A stretch of DNA of 64,000 bases from contig NZ_NPKP01000014.1 of NCBI RefSeq assembly GCF_008329585.1, positions 102,971 through 166,970 of the forward strand, read 5' to 3'. The position numbers and the translations under genes were made by a program. Positions 8,254 to 28,616 of this stretch are shown here, piece by piece; position 1 is the stretch's first letter, and each line of letters begins with the position of its first letter. The notes under the pieces are model-generated. The model did no database searches and had not been told where the DNA came from. It saw only the letters and a program-made list of their open reading frames with translations. The stretch comes from Mycolicibacterium sp. P9-22. Lineage in GTDB: Bacteria > Actinomycetota > Actinomycetes > Mycobacteriales > Mycobacteriaceae.

Positions 8254-8257
<4 letters not shown>
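7169..8257 (+). CDS. DapB-like NAD(P)-dependent dehydrogenase/reductase
   Basis: The 362-aa protein starts with the Rossmann motif VVVWGTGNMGATAIR and has the general layout of dihydrodipicolinate reductase-like enzymes (VSGVDPGWGNDAL is conserved in the mycobacterial group). It is too long and too different to be DapB of lysine synthesis. The 2,4-diaminopentanoate dehydrogenase-like family is the closest recognised group, and the substrate is unknown. Its stop overlaps the pks stop by four bases, tail to tail. Its constant place beside the TPP pks in related species is known to me only in outline, so a link to TPP is inference. Confidence 0.8.
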
Positions 8258-19305
<11,048 letters not shown>

Positions 19306-19591
19306 GAGGTGTACTCCCCGCGTCGATCCGATGAACTGCCGATGATGAGATTTCGGTGCCATCGGTGGAGGCCGCGCACAGATCTGTTCAACGGCCACGG
19401 CCCGCAATCTGCCGACAGCAACGGCCGGTACCTTACTCGTCGGTCAGTATTGCATGTAGGTTGCTACCGCATGCGGTTTCATACCCGCCGCTGAGCCCGG
19501 TGGCGGGCGGACGCCCCCTGTGCGGGCAGCCGCTATCGTGAAGTCGCCGTCGGTGTTGCCGATCGCCGCCGTCAGACCCGGGAGGGAAAGC

Positions 19592-21013
19592 TTGCAAATC
19601 GGGAAGATCACGATCGGCACGATCGATGACTGGAAACCGGCTCCCGGTGTGGTGACGTCCTGGCACCCCACCAGCGCGTCCATGGAGAAGGCCCGGCAGG
19701 CCCCGGTCAGTGCCGTCCCGGTCAGTTATATGCAGGGCCAGCACATCCGCGGAGTCTACGAGCAGGACGCCAAAGGCCTGGACTATTCGCGCCAGATCAT
19801 CGCCACCTGTGAAGTGCCGGGTACGTGCAATATCTCGGCGATGGATCACGCGCTCAACCATTATCTGCGACGGCATGACACCTACCGCAGCTGGTTCGAA
19901 TACTCCGGTTCCGGTGACATCGTCCGGCACAGCATCCTGGACCCCGCCGATATCGAATTCGAACCCGTGAACCATGGCGAGATCACGGCCGAGGACGCGC
20001 GCAAACACATTGTCGACATCCCCACTCCGCTGGAGTGGGGATGTTTCTCGTTCGGAATCGTGCAGAGCGAAGATCATTTCGATTTCTACGCAGCAATCGA
20101 CCATGTGCACGGGGACGCGGCGCTGATCGGGATCACCATGCTCGAAGCGCACGGCATGTACACCTCGCTGCTTTCCACCGGCCAGCCGATGGCGCTGCCG
20201 GACGCCGGGCGATTCGACGATTTCTGCATTCAGGAACGCGAGAACACGGCGGAACTGACGGTGGATTCCCCGGAGGTCCGGGCCTGGATCGAGTTCGCCG
20301 AGAACAACAACGGCAGCATGCCCGAATTTCCGCTGCCGCTGGGCAATCCGCTGGAACCCACCGTTGCCGACATGGTCGGGGAGATGCTGCTGGACGCGGA
20401 CCAGACCGCCCGGTTCGAGGCGGCCTGCACCGCGGCCGGCACCCGTTTCGTCGGCGGGCTGTACGCCTGTACCGCCATGGTCGAGCACGAGTTGACCGGT
20501 GCGACAACCTATTACGGACTCACCCCGCGCGACACCCGGCGCACCTCGGACAATTTCATGACCCAGGGCTGGTTCACCGGCCTTGTCCCGATCACCGTGC
20601 CGATCGCCGCGACGACATTTGCCGAGGCGGCGTGGGCGGCGCAGACCTCTTTCGATTCGGGTCTGAACCTGGCGCGGGTCCCGTATTACCGCGTCCTGGA
20701 ATTGGCGCCGTGGCTGGACAAACCGGGACCCAACTTCCCCGTGTCGAACTTCCTGCACGGCGGCGCCGCTCCGCTGAATGCCGTACTCGCGGCGGCCGAA
20801 ATGGGCTATTCGAACAATATCGGCATCTACTCCGACGGCCGGTTCTCCTATCAGTTGACGATCTATGTATTCCGGTACGAGGCCGGTACCGCAATGGCAG
20901 TGATGTTCCCGGACAACGAGGTGGCCCATAAGTCGGTCGCCCGCTATATCGCCACCATGAAATCCGTGATCGAACAGGTCGCCGACAGCGGGGACTGGGG
21001 CCGTTTTGCCTGA
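19592..21013 (+). CDS. papA3: Acyltransferase PapA3 (trehalose acylation)
   Basis: The 473-aa protein matches M. tuberculosis PapA3 along its length, for example VPVSYMQGQHIRG, GLDYSR, HLRRHDTYRSWF-type and YYGLTPRDTRRT segments. The condensation-type acyltransferase motif HxxxD is HVHGD near residue 180. PapA proteins move acyl chains from PKS or CoA donors to a glycolipid; here the expected product is diacyltrehalose, the TPP precursor. Start is TTG at 19592, chosen because GGAGGG at 19581-19586 precedes it by five bases and the protein then begins LQIGKITIGT like its relatives. The open frame before it is not coding. It is divergent from pks and is followed 36 bp later by mmpL10. Confidence 0.93.
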   Translation: MQIGKITIGTIDDWKPAPGVVTSWHPTSASMEKARQAPVSAVPVSYMQGQHIRGVYEQDAKGLDYSRQIIATCEVPGTCNISAMDHALNHYLRRHDTYRSWFEYSGSGDIVRHSILDPADIEFEPVNHGEITAEDARKHIVDIPTPLEWGCFSFGIVQSEDHFDFYAAIDHVHGDAALIGITMLEAHGMYTSLLSTGQPMALPDAGRFDDFCIQERENTAELTVDSPEVRAWIEFAENNNGSMPEFPLPLGNPLEPTVADMVGEMLLDADQTARFEAACTAAGTRFVGGLYACTAMVEHELTGATTYYGLTPRDTRRTSDNFMTQGWFTGLVPITVPIAATTFAEAAWAAQTSFDSGLNLARVPYYRVLELAPWLDKPGPNFPVSNFLHGGAAPLNAVLAAAEMGYSNNIGIYSDGRFSYQLTIYVFRYEAGTAMAVMFPDNEVAHKSVARYIATMKSVIEQVADSGDWGRFA

Positions 21014-21049
21014 GCGGGGTCTATCGGTGAACGGTCCAAGGGGTGCGTC

Positions 21050-24025
21050 GTGCGTCGGCTAGCCGATGTCGTGGTGCGCTGGCCGCTGATCGTGATCGCG
21101 CTGTGGGTCGCGCTGGCGGTGGCATTGCCGCTGAGCGTCCCCAGCCTCAACGAGATGGCCCAGAAGCACCCGCTCTCGATGCTGCCCGGTGACGCGCCGT
21201 CCAGCGTCGCGGCCCGGCAGATGGAGGAGGCGTTCCAGGAACCCGGCACCGACGACCTGCTGCTGGTCGTGCTCACCGACGAGGACGGGCTGGGCCCGGA
21301 GCACGAGGCCGCCTACGCCAAGCTGGTCGACGCCCTGCGCGACGACCAGCAGAACGTCGTGATGTTGCAGGAGTTCATCGGAACACCCGCCCTGCGTTCG
21401 ACTTTGACGAGCAAGGACGACAAGTCCTGGGTGCTGCCGGTCGGGTTGGCCGGCGCGCTGGGCACCCCGCAGTCCTACACCTCGTTCAACCAGGTCTCCG
21501 ATCTCATCGAACGGACCACCGCCGGGGGCCCGCTGGAGGTCCACCTGGCAGGCCCGGCCGCGACCGTCGCCGACCTCACCGTCGCCGGTGAGAAGGACCG
21601 CCTGCCGATCGAGATCGCCATCGCGGTGCTGGTGCTGCTGGTGCTGCTGGTGGTGTACCGCAACCCGGTGACCATGTTGCTGCCGCTGGCCGGTATCGGG
21701 ATGTCGCTGGTGATCGCGCAGGCAGGCGTCGCCGCGCTGTCGGAGTTCACCGGTCTCGGCGTCTCCAACCAGGCGATGATCTTGCTCAGCGCCATCATCT
21801 TCGGCGCGGGCACCGACTATGCCGTCTTCCTGATCAGCCGCTATCACGACTACGTGCGGATGGGCGAGGACCAGCACGACGCGGTCCGCAAGGCGCTGGG
21901 CTCCGTCGGCAAGGTGATCACCGCCTCGGCGGCGACCGTCGGCGTCACCTTCCTGGCGATCAGCTTCGCCAAGATGGGCGTGTTCTCCACCGTCGGCGTG
22001 TCCTCCGCGGTCGGTGTCGGCGTCGCCTACCTGGCGGCGATGACGCTGCTGCCCGCCCTGCTCGCCGTGGTCGGGCCGCGCGGCTGGATCAAACCCCGCA
22101 AGGAACTGACCTCCCGGCTGTGGCGACGCTCCGGCGTGAGAATTGTCCGCCGGCCGTGGGCGCACCTGGTGGGCAGCCTGCTGGTGCTGTTCCTGCTGGC
22201 CGGTCTCGCCGGATTCGCGACCTTCAACTACGACGACCGCAAGGCCGTGGCGGCCTCCGAGCCCAGCTCGCTGGGATATGTCGCGCTGGAGAAGCACTTC
22301 GACATCAACCAGTCCATCCCGTCCTATGTGCTGATCCGCTCCCCGAAGGATCTGCGCAATCCGGAGGCGCTCGCCGATCTGGAGCAGCTGGCGGAGCGGA
22401 TCACCCAACTGCCCGATATCCAGATGGTCAGCGGTATCACCCGGCCGCTGGGGTCGGTGCCGCCCGAGTTCCGGGCCACCTACCAGGCCGGCATCGTCGG
22501 CACCCGGCTCGCCGACGGCGCGAAGATGATCACCGACGGCACCGCCGATATGAACCGGTTGTCCTCGGGTGCCAACACGCTGGCCGGCGGCCTCAGCGAT
22601 GTGCGCGGCCAGGTCACCGATATCGCGAACAGCCTGCAGCAGATGGTCGACGCGTTCGCGGCCTTGCGCGGCCAGTACGGCGGCGACAAGCTGGTCAAGA
22701 ACGTGGATGTGGCAGCAAAACTGGTGGCCGCCATCAACCGGCTGGGCAACTCCATGGGTGTGAACCTCATGGCGACCAGGGACATGTTCGCCTGGGTCCC
22801 GCCGGTGTTGACCGCGCTGCAGGGCAGCGTGGTCTGCGATCTGGACCCGTCCTGTAGCCAGACCCGCATCCACCTGTCCCGGCTCGCCGCGGCGCGCAAT
22901 GACGGCACTCTTGCCGAGATCGAGGATCTGGCCGGGCAGCTGGAGTCGCTCCAGGACCGCCAGTCCCTCAACGCGGCCCTGCAGCAGGTGGGCACCGCGT
23001 TCACCCGGCTCACCAAGGCGATGCAGGCGATGGGATTGGACAGCCCGGCCGGCGCCGAGGCGACGCTGGCCCAGCTTGAGCGGGGCGCCGAACGCTCGGC
23101 CAGCGGCAGCCGGCAGGTGGCCGACGGGGTGGATCAGATCCTCGATCAGATCAAGGTGATGCGCTCCGGCCTCGATCAGGCCGCGGCCTTCCTGCTGACC
23201 ATGGCCGAGAATGCCGGCTCGCCTGCCATGGCGGGGTTCAACATCCCGCCCGAGATCCTCCAGCTGGAGGATTTCAAGGCGGCCACCAAGGCCTACGTCT
23301 CTCCCGACGGGCACTCCGCGCGCTATCTGGTGTTCACCGAGCTCGATCCCTTCGGTCCGGCCGCCATGGACCAGGTCGGCGCCATCGAGGACGCCGCCCG
23401 CGGAGCGCTGCCGAACACCGAGCTCTCGGATGCCTCGGTGTCGATGGGCGGGTATCCGGTGGCGCTGGCCGATACCCGCGACTACTACGAGAACGACATC
23501 CGGTTCATCGTCATCGTCACCATCATCGTGGTGTTGCTGATCCTGATGGCCCTGCTGCGGGCGGTCATCGCGCCGCTGTATCTGGTTGGATCGGTGGTGA
23601 TTTCGTACTTCGCCGCGCTCGGGCTTGGTGTGCTGGTGTTCCAGGTCATCCTCGACCAGCAGCTGCACTGGTCGGTGCCGCCGCTGGCCTTCGTGGTGCT
23701 CGTCGCCGTCGGCGCCGACTACAACCTGCTGCTCGTCTCGCGGATGCGCGATGAGGCCCCGCTGGGCCGGTTCGGCATCATCCGGACCCTGAGTTCGACC
23801 GGCGGTGTGATCACCGCGGCGGGCCTGATCTTCGCCGCTTCCATGTGGGGCCTGCTGTTCTCCAGCATCGGTACTGTGGTGCAGGGCGGGTTCGTCATCG
23901 GCATCGGCATCTTGCTGGACACCTTCCTGGTCCGGACCGTCACCGTGCCTGCCATGGCTACGTTGGTCGGAAAGGCGAACTGGTGGCCGTCTCGACTCAC
24001 AGCGCGGGGGAGCAGTAGAGCATGA
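21050..24025 (+). CDS. mmpL10: RND-family lipid transporter MmpL10
   Basis: The 991-aa MMPL protein has TM1 at about 11-30, a periplasmic domain, TM2-6 from about 185, a second large loop from about 390 to 825, and five to six C-terminal helices. The proton-relay Asp-Tyr pairs are visible in GAGTDYAVFLISRY (252-265) and AVGADYNLLLVSRM (about 887). MmpL10 of the TPP locus is known to carry diacyltrehalose across the inner membrane. The second loop contains a helical stretch rich in NSLQQMVDAF-type repeats. GTG 21050 has AAGGGG upstream. The stop overlaps the ATG of the PE gene (ATGA), so translation is coupled. Confidence 0.93.
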   Translation: MRRLADVVVRWPLIVIALWVALAVALPLSVPSLNEMAQKHPLSMLPGDAPSSVAARQMEEAFQEPGTDDLLLVVLTDEDGLGPEHEAAYAKLVDALRDDQQNVVMLQEFIGTPALRSTLTSKDDKSWVLPVGLAGALGTPQSYTSFNQVSDLIERTTAGGPLEVHLAGPAATVADLTVAGEKDRLPIEIAIAVLVLLVLLVVYRNPVTMLLPLAGIGMSLVIAQAGVAALSEFTGLGVSNQAMILLSAIIFGAGTDYAVFLISRYHDYVRMGEDQHDAVRKALGSVGKVITASAATVGVTFLAISFAKMGVFSTVGVSSAVGVGVAYLAAMTLLPALLAVVGPRGWIKPRKELTSRLWRRSGVRIVRRPWAHLVGSLLVLFLLAGLAGFATFNYDDRKAVAASEPSSLGYVALEKHFDINQSIPSYVLIRSPKDLRNPEALADLEQLAERITQLPDIQMVSGITRPLGSVPPEFRATYQAGIVGTRLADGAKMITDGTADMNRLSSGANTLAGGLSDVRGQVTDIANSLQQMVDAFAALRGQYGGDKLVKNVDVAAKLVAAINRLGNSMGVNLMATRDMFAWVPPVLTALQGSVVCDLDPSCSQTRIHLSRLAAARNDGTLAEIEDLAGQLESLQDRQSLNAALQQVGTAFTRLTKAMQAMGLDSPAGAEATLAQLERGAERSASGSRQVADGVDQILDQIKVMRSGLDQAAAFLLTMAENAGSPAMAGFNIPPEILQLEDFKAATKAYVSPDGHSARYLVFTELDPFGPAAMDQVGAIEDAARGALPNTELSDASVSMGGYPVALADTRDYYENDIRFIVIVTIIVVLLILMALLRAVIAPLYLVGSVVISYFAALGLGVLVFQVILDQQLHWSVPPLAFVVLVAVGADYNLLLVSRMRDEAPLGRFGIIRTLSSTGGVITAAGLIFAASMWGLLFSSIGTVVQGGFVIGIGILLDTFLVRTVTVPAMATLVGKANWWPSRLTARGSSRA

Positions 24026-25155
24026 AGAAGCTTCTCGCGGCGACCACCGCTTTCCTGATGTTCGGCGCCTCCGGCCCGCTGGGTGTCGGGATCGCCACCG
24101 CCGACGAGCCGCCGCCCGGACCGGCCGTCCCGGGCCCGGCGGGTCCCGGCGCGGCGCGCACCATCGAGGGCCGCGGCTACGCCCTCGGCGGCGCCCATGT
24201 GCTCGGCATCCCGTACGACGAATACATCATGCGCACCGGCGCCGAGTGGTTCCCGGGCCTGGACCGCCAGATCGTCGACTACCCCGCGGGCCAGGTCCAG
24301 GGACACACCCTGGAACGGCTGTTCCCGGGTATCGGGCGTCTCGACGACAGCTTCCCGGGCCTCGGGATTGACGGCCCGAGCTACGGTGAGTCCATCGACG
24401 TGGGCGGGCCCAACCTGCTGAATGCGATCAAGTCCGGCGGCCCGGGCATGGCCATCGGCCTGTCCGAGGGAGCGTCGGTACTCGATGACGTGCGGGCGCG
24501 GCTGGCCAATGACCCGACCGCTCCGCCGCCGGACCAGCTGAGCTTCGCGACCTACGGCAACCCGGTGGGCAAGCATGCCTTCGGTGAGAGCTTCCTGAGC
24601 CAGAACTTCCCGGTCGGCAGCGTCGTACCCTCGCTCGACTACCGGATGCCTGCCCCGGTGGAGAGCCAGTACGACTCGCATCTGTTCGTCTCCGCCTATG
24701 ACAGCATCGCGGACTGGCCGCAGCGTTCGGACAACTGGATTTCGGTGGCCAATGCGATCGTGGGCCTGGCGACCGGCCACACCGCGGTGGCGTTCACCAA
24801 CCCGAAAATGGTTCCGCCGCAGAACATCCGGACTACCGTCAACTCCCGGGGTGCGCGGACGACGACGTACATGATCCCCGAGGAGCACCTGCCGCTGGTG
24901 CTGCCGTTCAAGTATCTCGGGGTGGATCAGAAGACCCTCAATGATCTCGACGCGGTGCTCAAACCCTATGTGGACGCCGGTTATACGCGTAATGACGATC
25001 CTTTGACGGCGCCCATCACGGTGGACCCGGTGAACGGTTACGATCCCGCCGAGGTCACCGCTCCGGCGACCCAGGCAGCCTTCGGTGGCGGTGCGGATCC
25101 GGTGTCACAGTTGATGGCCGGCCTGCAGTACGTGCTCAACAATCCGCCCAAGTAG
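24022..25155 (+). CDS. Secreted PE-PPE-domain acyltransferase completing TPP assembly
   Basis: The 377-aa protein has a signal peptide (about 1-28, cleavage after IATA) followed by an alpha/beta-hydrolase of the PE-PPE type. The nucleophile motif is GLSEGAS with Ser148; His289 lies in PEEHLPL and the acid is probably in YDSIAD (226-231). Despite the name PE used for the TPP-locus enzyme, no N-terminal PE domain is visible; only the PE-PPE catalytic domain is present. In TPP biosynthesis the homologue transfers acyl groups between diacyltrehalose molecules in the outer cell envelope. It is translationally coupled to mmpL10 and ends 3 bp from the convergent GAP-family gene. Confidence 0.9.
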   Translation: MKKLLAATTAFLMFGASGPLGVGIATADEPPPGPAVPGPAGPGAARTIEGRGYALGGAHVLGIPYDEYIMRTGAEWFPGLDRQIVDYPAGQVQGHTLERLFPGIGRLDDSFPGLGIDGPSYGESIDVGGPNLLNAIKSGGPGMAIGLSEGASVLDDVRARLANDPTAPPPDQLSFATYGNPVGKHAFGESFLSQNFPVGSVVPSLDYRMPAPVESQYDSHLFVSAYDSIADWPQRSDNWISVANAIVGLATGHTAVAFTNPKMVPPQNIRTTVNSRGARTTTYMIPEEHLPLVLPFKYLGVDQKTLNDLDAVLKPYVDAGYTRNDDPLTAPITVDPVNGYDPAEVTAPATQAAFGGGADPVSQLMAGLQYVLNNPPK

Positions 25156-25158
25156 CGG

Positions 25159-25791
25159 TTACAGGCCGGCAAGCCCTGCCACGAGCAGCACGGTTCCCAC
25201 CACCGCGACCAGCACGGCCACCCCGCGCCGGCCCCTGGCGCGCACCCAGTCGTTGAGTGCCTCCAGCCGCGCGCGGGTCCGGTCCGGCGCGACGAGGTAG
25301 GCCAGCAGCGGGATCTCGATCAAGGCAAAAGCCACCACGTTGAAGACCAGCAGGGCGGCGAGCCGCGTCGTGGAGCTGATGTCGGCGGTGCCGATGACCG
25401 CCAGCGCCGCCAGGTAGTCGACCGAGGGCAGCGCGATGCCCAGCCCGGCCGCGCCGGCGACCCACAGCGATTGCCCGTCGAGTAACCGGCTCAGCCAGGC
25501 CGGCGGCGTGCGGGGGCGCCCCTTGGTGACCGCCAGCGCCGCGGCCGCCAGCAGGGCCAGCACGCCGATCGCGATCTGCACCCGTGGCAGGGTGAAATGT
25601 GCCGATTCCGCCCGGGATTCGAGCAGGAACAACACCGCCGCACCGACGGTCAAACCCATCAGGAATCCACCGCACAGGAAGGCGGACAGCTGCAGCAGCG
25701 GGCGCGGGCGGTTGAGCAGCAGCACAGACATCCCGATGCGGAACGGTTCGAGGCTGACGGCGACAGCCATGACCAGCAGGGTTATCCACAT
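25159..25791 (-). CDS. GAP-family (SfLAP-like) glycolipid-addressing membrane protein
   Basis: The 210-aa protein has six hydrophobic segments and resembles the GAP/Sap family (GPL-addressing protein, sulfolipid-addressing protein), including SLEPFRIGMSVLLLNRPRP at the N-terminus and PSVDYLAALAVI in the middle. Family members help surface export of glycopeptidolipids or sulfolipids in partnership with MmpL proteins. Here it lies between the PE gene and fadD23, on the fadD23 strand with a 12-bp gap, so it is a good candidate helper of TPP export. That role is inferred. Confidence 0.8.
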   Translation of the reverse strand: MWITLLVMAVAVSLEPFRIGMSVLLLNRPRPLLQLSAFLCGGFLMGLTVGAAVLFLLESRAESAHFTLPRVQIAIGVLALLAAAALAVTKGRPRTPPAWLSRLLDGQSLWVAGAAGLGIALPSVDYLAALAVIGTADISSTTRLAALLVFNVVAFALIEIPLLAYLVAPDRTRARLEALNDWVRARGRRGVAVLVAVVGTVLLVAGLAGL

Positions 25792-25803
25792 CGCGGGCGT
25801 TGG

Positions 25804-27516
25804 CTACGCGTCCAGCCGCACAAATCGCCCTTGTCGATACTGCTCGACACATGCCGAGCGACGGATCTTGCCGCTGGTGGTGGTGGGGATCGATCCGGGG
25901 GGCACCAGCACGATATCGGCGACCTGCAATCCGTGCGCACGCGAGATCGCCGCGGTCACATCGCTTTTGGCCTCACCGAGTTCTTCGGATTCGTCGCGTT
26001 TCTTGAATTCGATGATGGTGACCAGCTTTTCGTCGTGATCGTCGGTCACGGCGATCGCGGCGACCCTGCCTCTGGTGATGCCGCGCACCGTCTCCTCGAT
26101 GTCCTCGGAGTAGTGGTTGCGGCCGCGCACGATCAGCATGTCCTTGATCCGCCCGACGATGAACAGGTCTCCCTCGGAGATGAATCCGCGGTCCCCGGTG
26201 CGCAGCCAGTCCGTCGCCGGCAGATCGGCGGGCCCACCGATGAGTTCCGCACCGAATCCGGTGCCGGTCTGATCGGGTTTGCGCCAGTACCCGGCCGACA
26301 CGTTCTCGCCGTGTGTCCAGATCTCGCCGACGGTGCCGTCGGGGCAGAGCCGGCCGGTCTGGGCGTCGACGATCCGCAGCAACGGCGAGGCCGCTGCTGC
26401 GTAGCGGACCAGCGGAGTGCCACCGGGCTTGCGCACCGCCGTGCCCTCGGTCAGCTCCTCGGTGGCGAATTCGACGACTTCCGGTGTCCGTCCCAGGCCG
26501 CCACTGGCCACGAACACCGTCGCCTCGGCCAGGCCGTAGGAGGGCATGAGCGCCTCCGGCCGGAACCCGGAAGGGGCGAAGCGATCCAGGAAGCGGGTGA
26601 CGGTGGGCGGCTGGACCCGTTCGGCGCCGCAGATGATGCTCTCGATGACGCTGAGATCGAGACCCGCGAGATCCTCGTCGCGGGTCCGCCGGGCGGCGAG
26701 ATCGAGGGCGAAGTTGGGTCCGCCGGACACCGTCACCCGGTGCCGGGCCATCGTCTTCAGCCAGCGCGGCGGATGGGTGAGGAATGCGAGCGGACTCATC
26801 AGGTCCGCCTGTGTCCCGGCCAGGATGGGCGCCGCGACCCCGAGCATCAGGCCCATGTCGTGGTAGAACGGCAACCACGAGACCAGGGCGCCACCCTCGG
26901 GGAACGTGCCGCCGTATCGGCGCAGGTAATCGGGCATCAGCTGATCGAAGTTCGCGACCAGGTTGCGGTGGCTGATCATCACGCCCGCCGGCGCCCGCGT
27001 CGAACCCGAGGTGTACTGCAGGTAGGCGATGTCCGGGCCGTCCGGCGGGTCGGCCGGTACGGGCTCGGGAGTGTCCAGATCGAGGGTGTCCACCGATATC
27101 ACCGCGGTCATGGCGGCGCCGTCGTCCACATATTTGGCGGCGACGTCGAACAGGGCGGATGTCGTCAGCACCACCGCCGGCGAGGTGTCGGCGACCACCG
27201 CGCCGATGCGCTCATCATGGGAGCCGGGCACCGGCGCCGACAGTGGGACGGCGATGAACCCGGCCTGCATGGCGCCCAGGAACGCGACGATATAGGGCAG
27301 CCCCTGCGGCGCGATGATCAGCGCCCGTTCCCCCGGTGCGCCGTACTGGCCGGCTTCGGAGGCCATGTTGAGGGTGCGCCGGTATAGCTGCGCCCACGTC
27401 AGGGTCTCGGCGACGCCATCGGGATCCCGGTCGTAGTCGGTGTAGGTGAACGCCAGCTCGTCGGGTGTATCGCCAGCACGTTCCCGCAACACGGTGAGGA
27501 TGGACGCGTTGGGCAT
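25804..27516 (-). CDS. fadD23: Long-chain fatty acyl-AMP ligase FadD23
   Basis: The 570-aa protein has the adenylation motif YTSGSTRAPAGV and, in the N-terminal half, PLSAPVPGSHDERI and SPAVVLTTSAL typical of FAAL enzymes. These make acyl-adenylates and load them onto a PKS instead of forming acyl-CoA. SPLAFLTHPPRWL, YGLAEATVFVASGG and TGDRGF follow, and SGKIRRS holds the C-terminal Lys. In the TPP locus FadD23 should charge the PKS with its fatty-acid starter. ATG 27516 gives the usual N-terminus (MPNASILTVLRERA); ATG 27561 is possible but overlaps the neighbouring gene's start region. It is transcribed away from the 2-oxoglutarate oxygenase gene. Confidence 0.92.
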   Translation of the reverse strand: MPNASILTVLRERAGDTPDELAFTYTDYDRDPDGVAETLTWAQLYRRTLNMASEAGQYGAPGERALIIAPQGLPYIVAFLGAMQAGFIAVPLSAPVPGSHDERIGAVVADTSPAVVLTTSALFDVAAKYVDDGAAMTAVISVDTLDLDTPEPVPADPPDGPDIAYLQYTSGSTRAPAGVMISHRNLVANFDQLMPDYLRRYGGTFPEGGALVSWLPFYHDMGLMLGVAAPILAGTQADLMSPLAFLTHPPRWLKTMARHRVTVSGGPNFALDLAARRTRDEDLAGLDLSVIESIICGAERVQPPTVTRFLDRFAPSGFRPEALMPSYGLAEATVFVASGGLGRTPEVVEFATEELTEGTAVRKPGGTPLVRYAAAASPLLRIVDAQTGRLCPDGTVGEIWTHGENVSAGYWRKPDQTGTGFGAELIGGPADLPATDWLRTGDRGFISEGDLFIVGRIKDMLIVRGRNHYSEDIEETVRGITRGRVAAIAVTDDHDEKLVTIIEFKKRDESEELGEAKSDVTAAISRAHGLQVADIVLVPPGSIPTTTSGKIRRSACVEQYRQGRFVRLDA

Positions 27517-27595
27517 GGGGGTCAGGCTACTCAAGGTTGCGTTCAGACTGAGCGTGACCATGGCCGCGCGGGCCCCGGAGGGGCACGATGGTCGG

Positions 27596-28603
27596 GTGGT
27601 TTCTGTACAGACGTCGCTACCCGTCGTCGATCTGGGCGATGAGCCGGCGGCGCTGCGGCAGCGTCTCGGCCGGGTGGCCCACGAGGTGGGCTTCTTCTAC
27701 CTGACCGGCCACGGCGTCCCCGACGATCTGGTGGCCAGGCTGCTCGCCGCCTCCCGGCGCTTCTTCGCCCTGCCGCAGGCCGACAAGGACGCCATCGCGA
27801 TGGTCAACAGCCCGCACTTCCGGGGTTACACCCGGCTCGGCGGTGAGCTGACCGGCGGCACGGTGGACTGGCGTGAGCAGCTCGACATCGGTCCCGAACG
27901 CGTGCCGCTGGCCCGCCCCGCCGATACGTACCTACACCTGCAGGGGCCCAATCAGTGGCCGGCCGCGCTGCCCGAGCTGCCGGCCGTCATCGCCGAATGG
28001 GATGCCGAACTCGCGCGGGTGGGCCGCACGCTGCTGCAGCACTGGGCGGTGGCTCTGGGTAACCCGGCCGAGGTGTTCGATGCGGCGTTCGCCGAGGATC
28101 CCGCGACGCTGATCAAGGTGATCCGCTATCCGGGCCGGGCGGACTCCGAGCAGGGCGTCGGCGCTCATCGCGACGCCGGAGTGCTCACGCTGCTGCTGGC
28201 CGAGCCGGGCAGTCGGGGACTGCAGGTGCGCGCGGGTTCCGGCGGGCAGGAGCAGAGCGACCCGGGGAATGACACGGAGTTTCTCGATGTCGACCCGCTG
28301 CCGGGTGCGCTCATCGTCAACATCGGCGAGATGCTGGAGATCGCCAGCGGCGGGTACCTGCGCGCCACCGAGCACCGGGTGCGCATCCAGGACACCGAAC
28401 GCCTCTCGGTGGCGTACTTCTTCAATCCCCGGCTGGACGCCCGGTTGCCCGTGCTGGCGCTGCCCGCCGAACTCGCGGCCCGGGCCCGCGGGGTCACCGA
28501 TGACCCATCAAATGACCGGATCTATGCGGTATACGGCCGCAATGCGTGGAAGAGTCGGGTGCGCGCGCACCCCGACGTCGCCGCCGCGCACCATTACATG
28601 TGA
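27596..28603 (+). CDS. Isopenicillin-N-synthase-like Fe(II)/2-oxoglutarate oxygenase
   Basis: The 335-aa enzyme has the non-haem iron site HRD (GAHRDAGVL), the second His in ATEHRVRI and the 2-oxoglutarate-binding RxS in ERLSVAYFF. The N-terminal block GFFYLTGHGVP is typical of the IPNS-like group. These enzymes hydroxylate or desaturate small molecules; the substrate is unknown. GTG 27596 is taken as the start because the protein then begins VVSVQTSLPVVDL; ATG 27560 is the alternative and would overlap the fadD23 start region antisense. A flavin reductase gene follows 13 bp later. Confidence 0.8.
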   Translation: MVSVQTSLPVVDLGDEPAALRQRLGRVAHEVGFFYLTGHGVPDDLVARLLAASRRFFALPQADKDAIAMVNSPHFRGYTRLGGELTGGTVDWREQLDIGPERVPLARPADTYLHLQGPNQWPAALPELPAVIAEWDAELARVGRTLLQHWAVALGNPAEVFDAAFAEDPATLIKVIRYPGRADSEQGVGAHRDAGVLTLLLAEPGSRGLQVRAGSGGQEQSDPGNDTEFLDVDPLPGALIVNIGEMLEIASGGYLRATEHRVRIQDTERLSVAYFFNPRLDARLPVLALPAELAARARGVTDDPSNDRIYAVYGRNAWKSRVRAHPDVAAAHHYM

Positions 28604-28616
28604 AGATGGAAGTGTT

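Noticed and set aside
19520..19591. Upstream extension of PapA3
   Set aside because: The extra residues have no similarity to PapA3, and TTG 19592 has an ideal Shine-Dalgarno.
21059..23668. Long open frame antisense to mmpL10
   Set aside because: Low-complexity His/Gln/Arg-rich translation; the sense strand is a full MMPL transporter.
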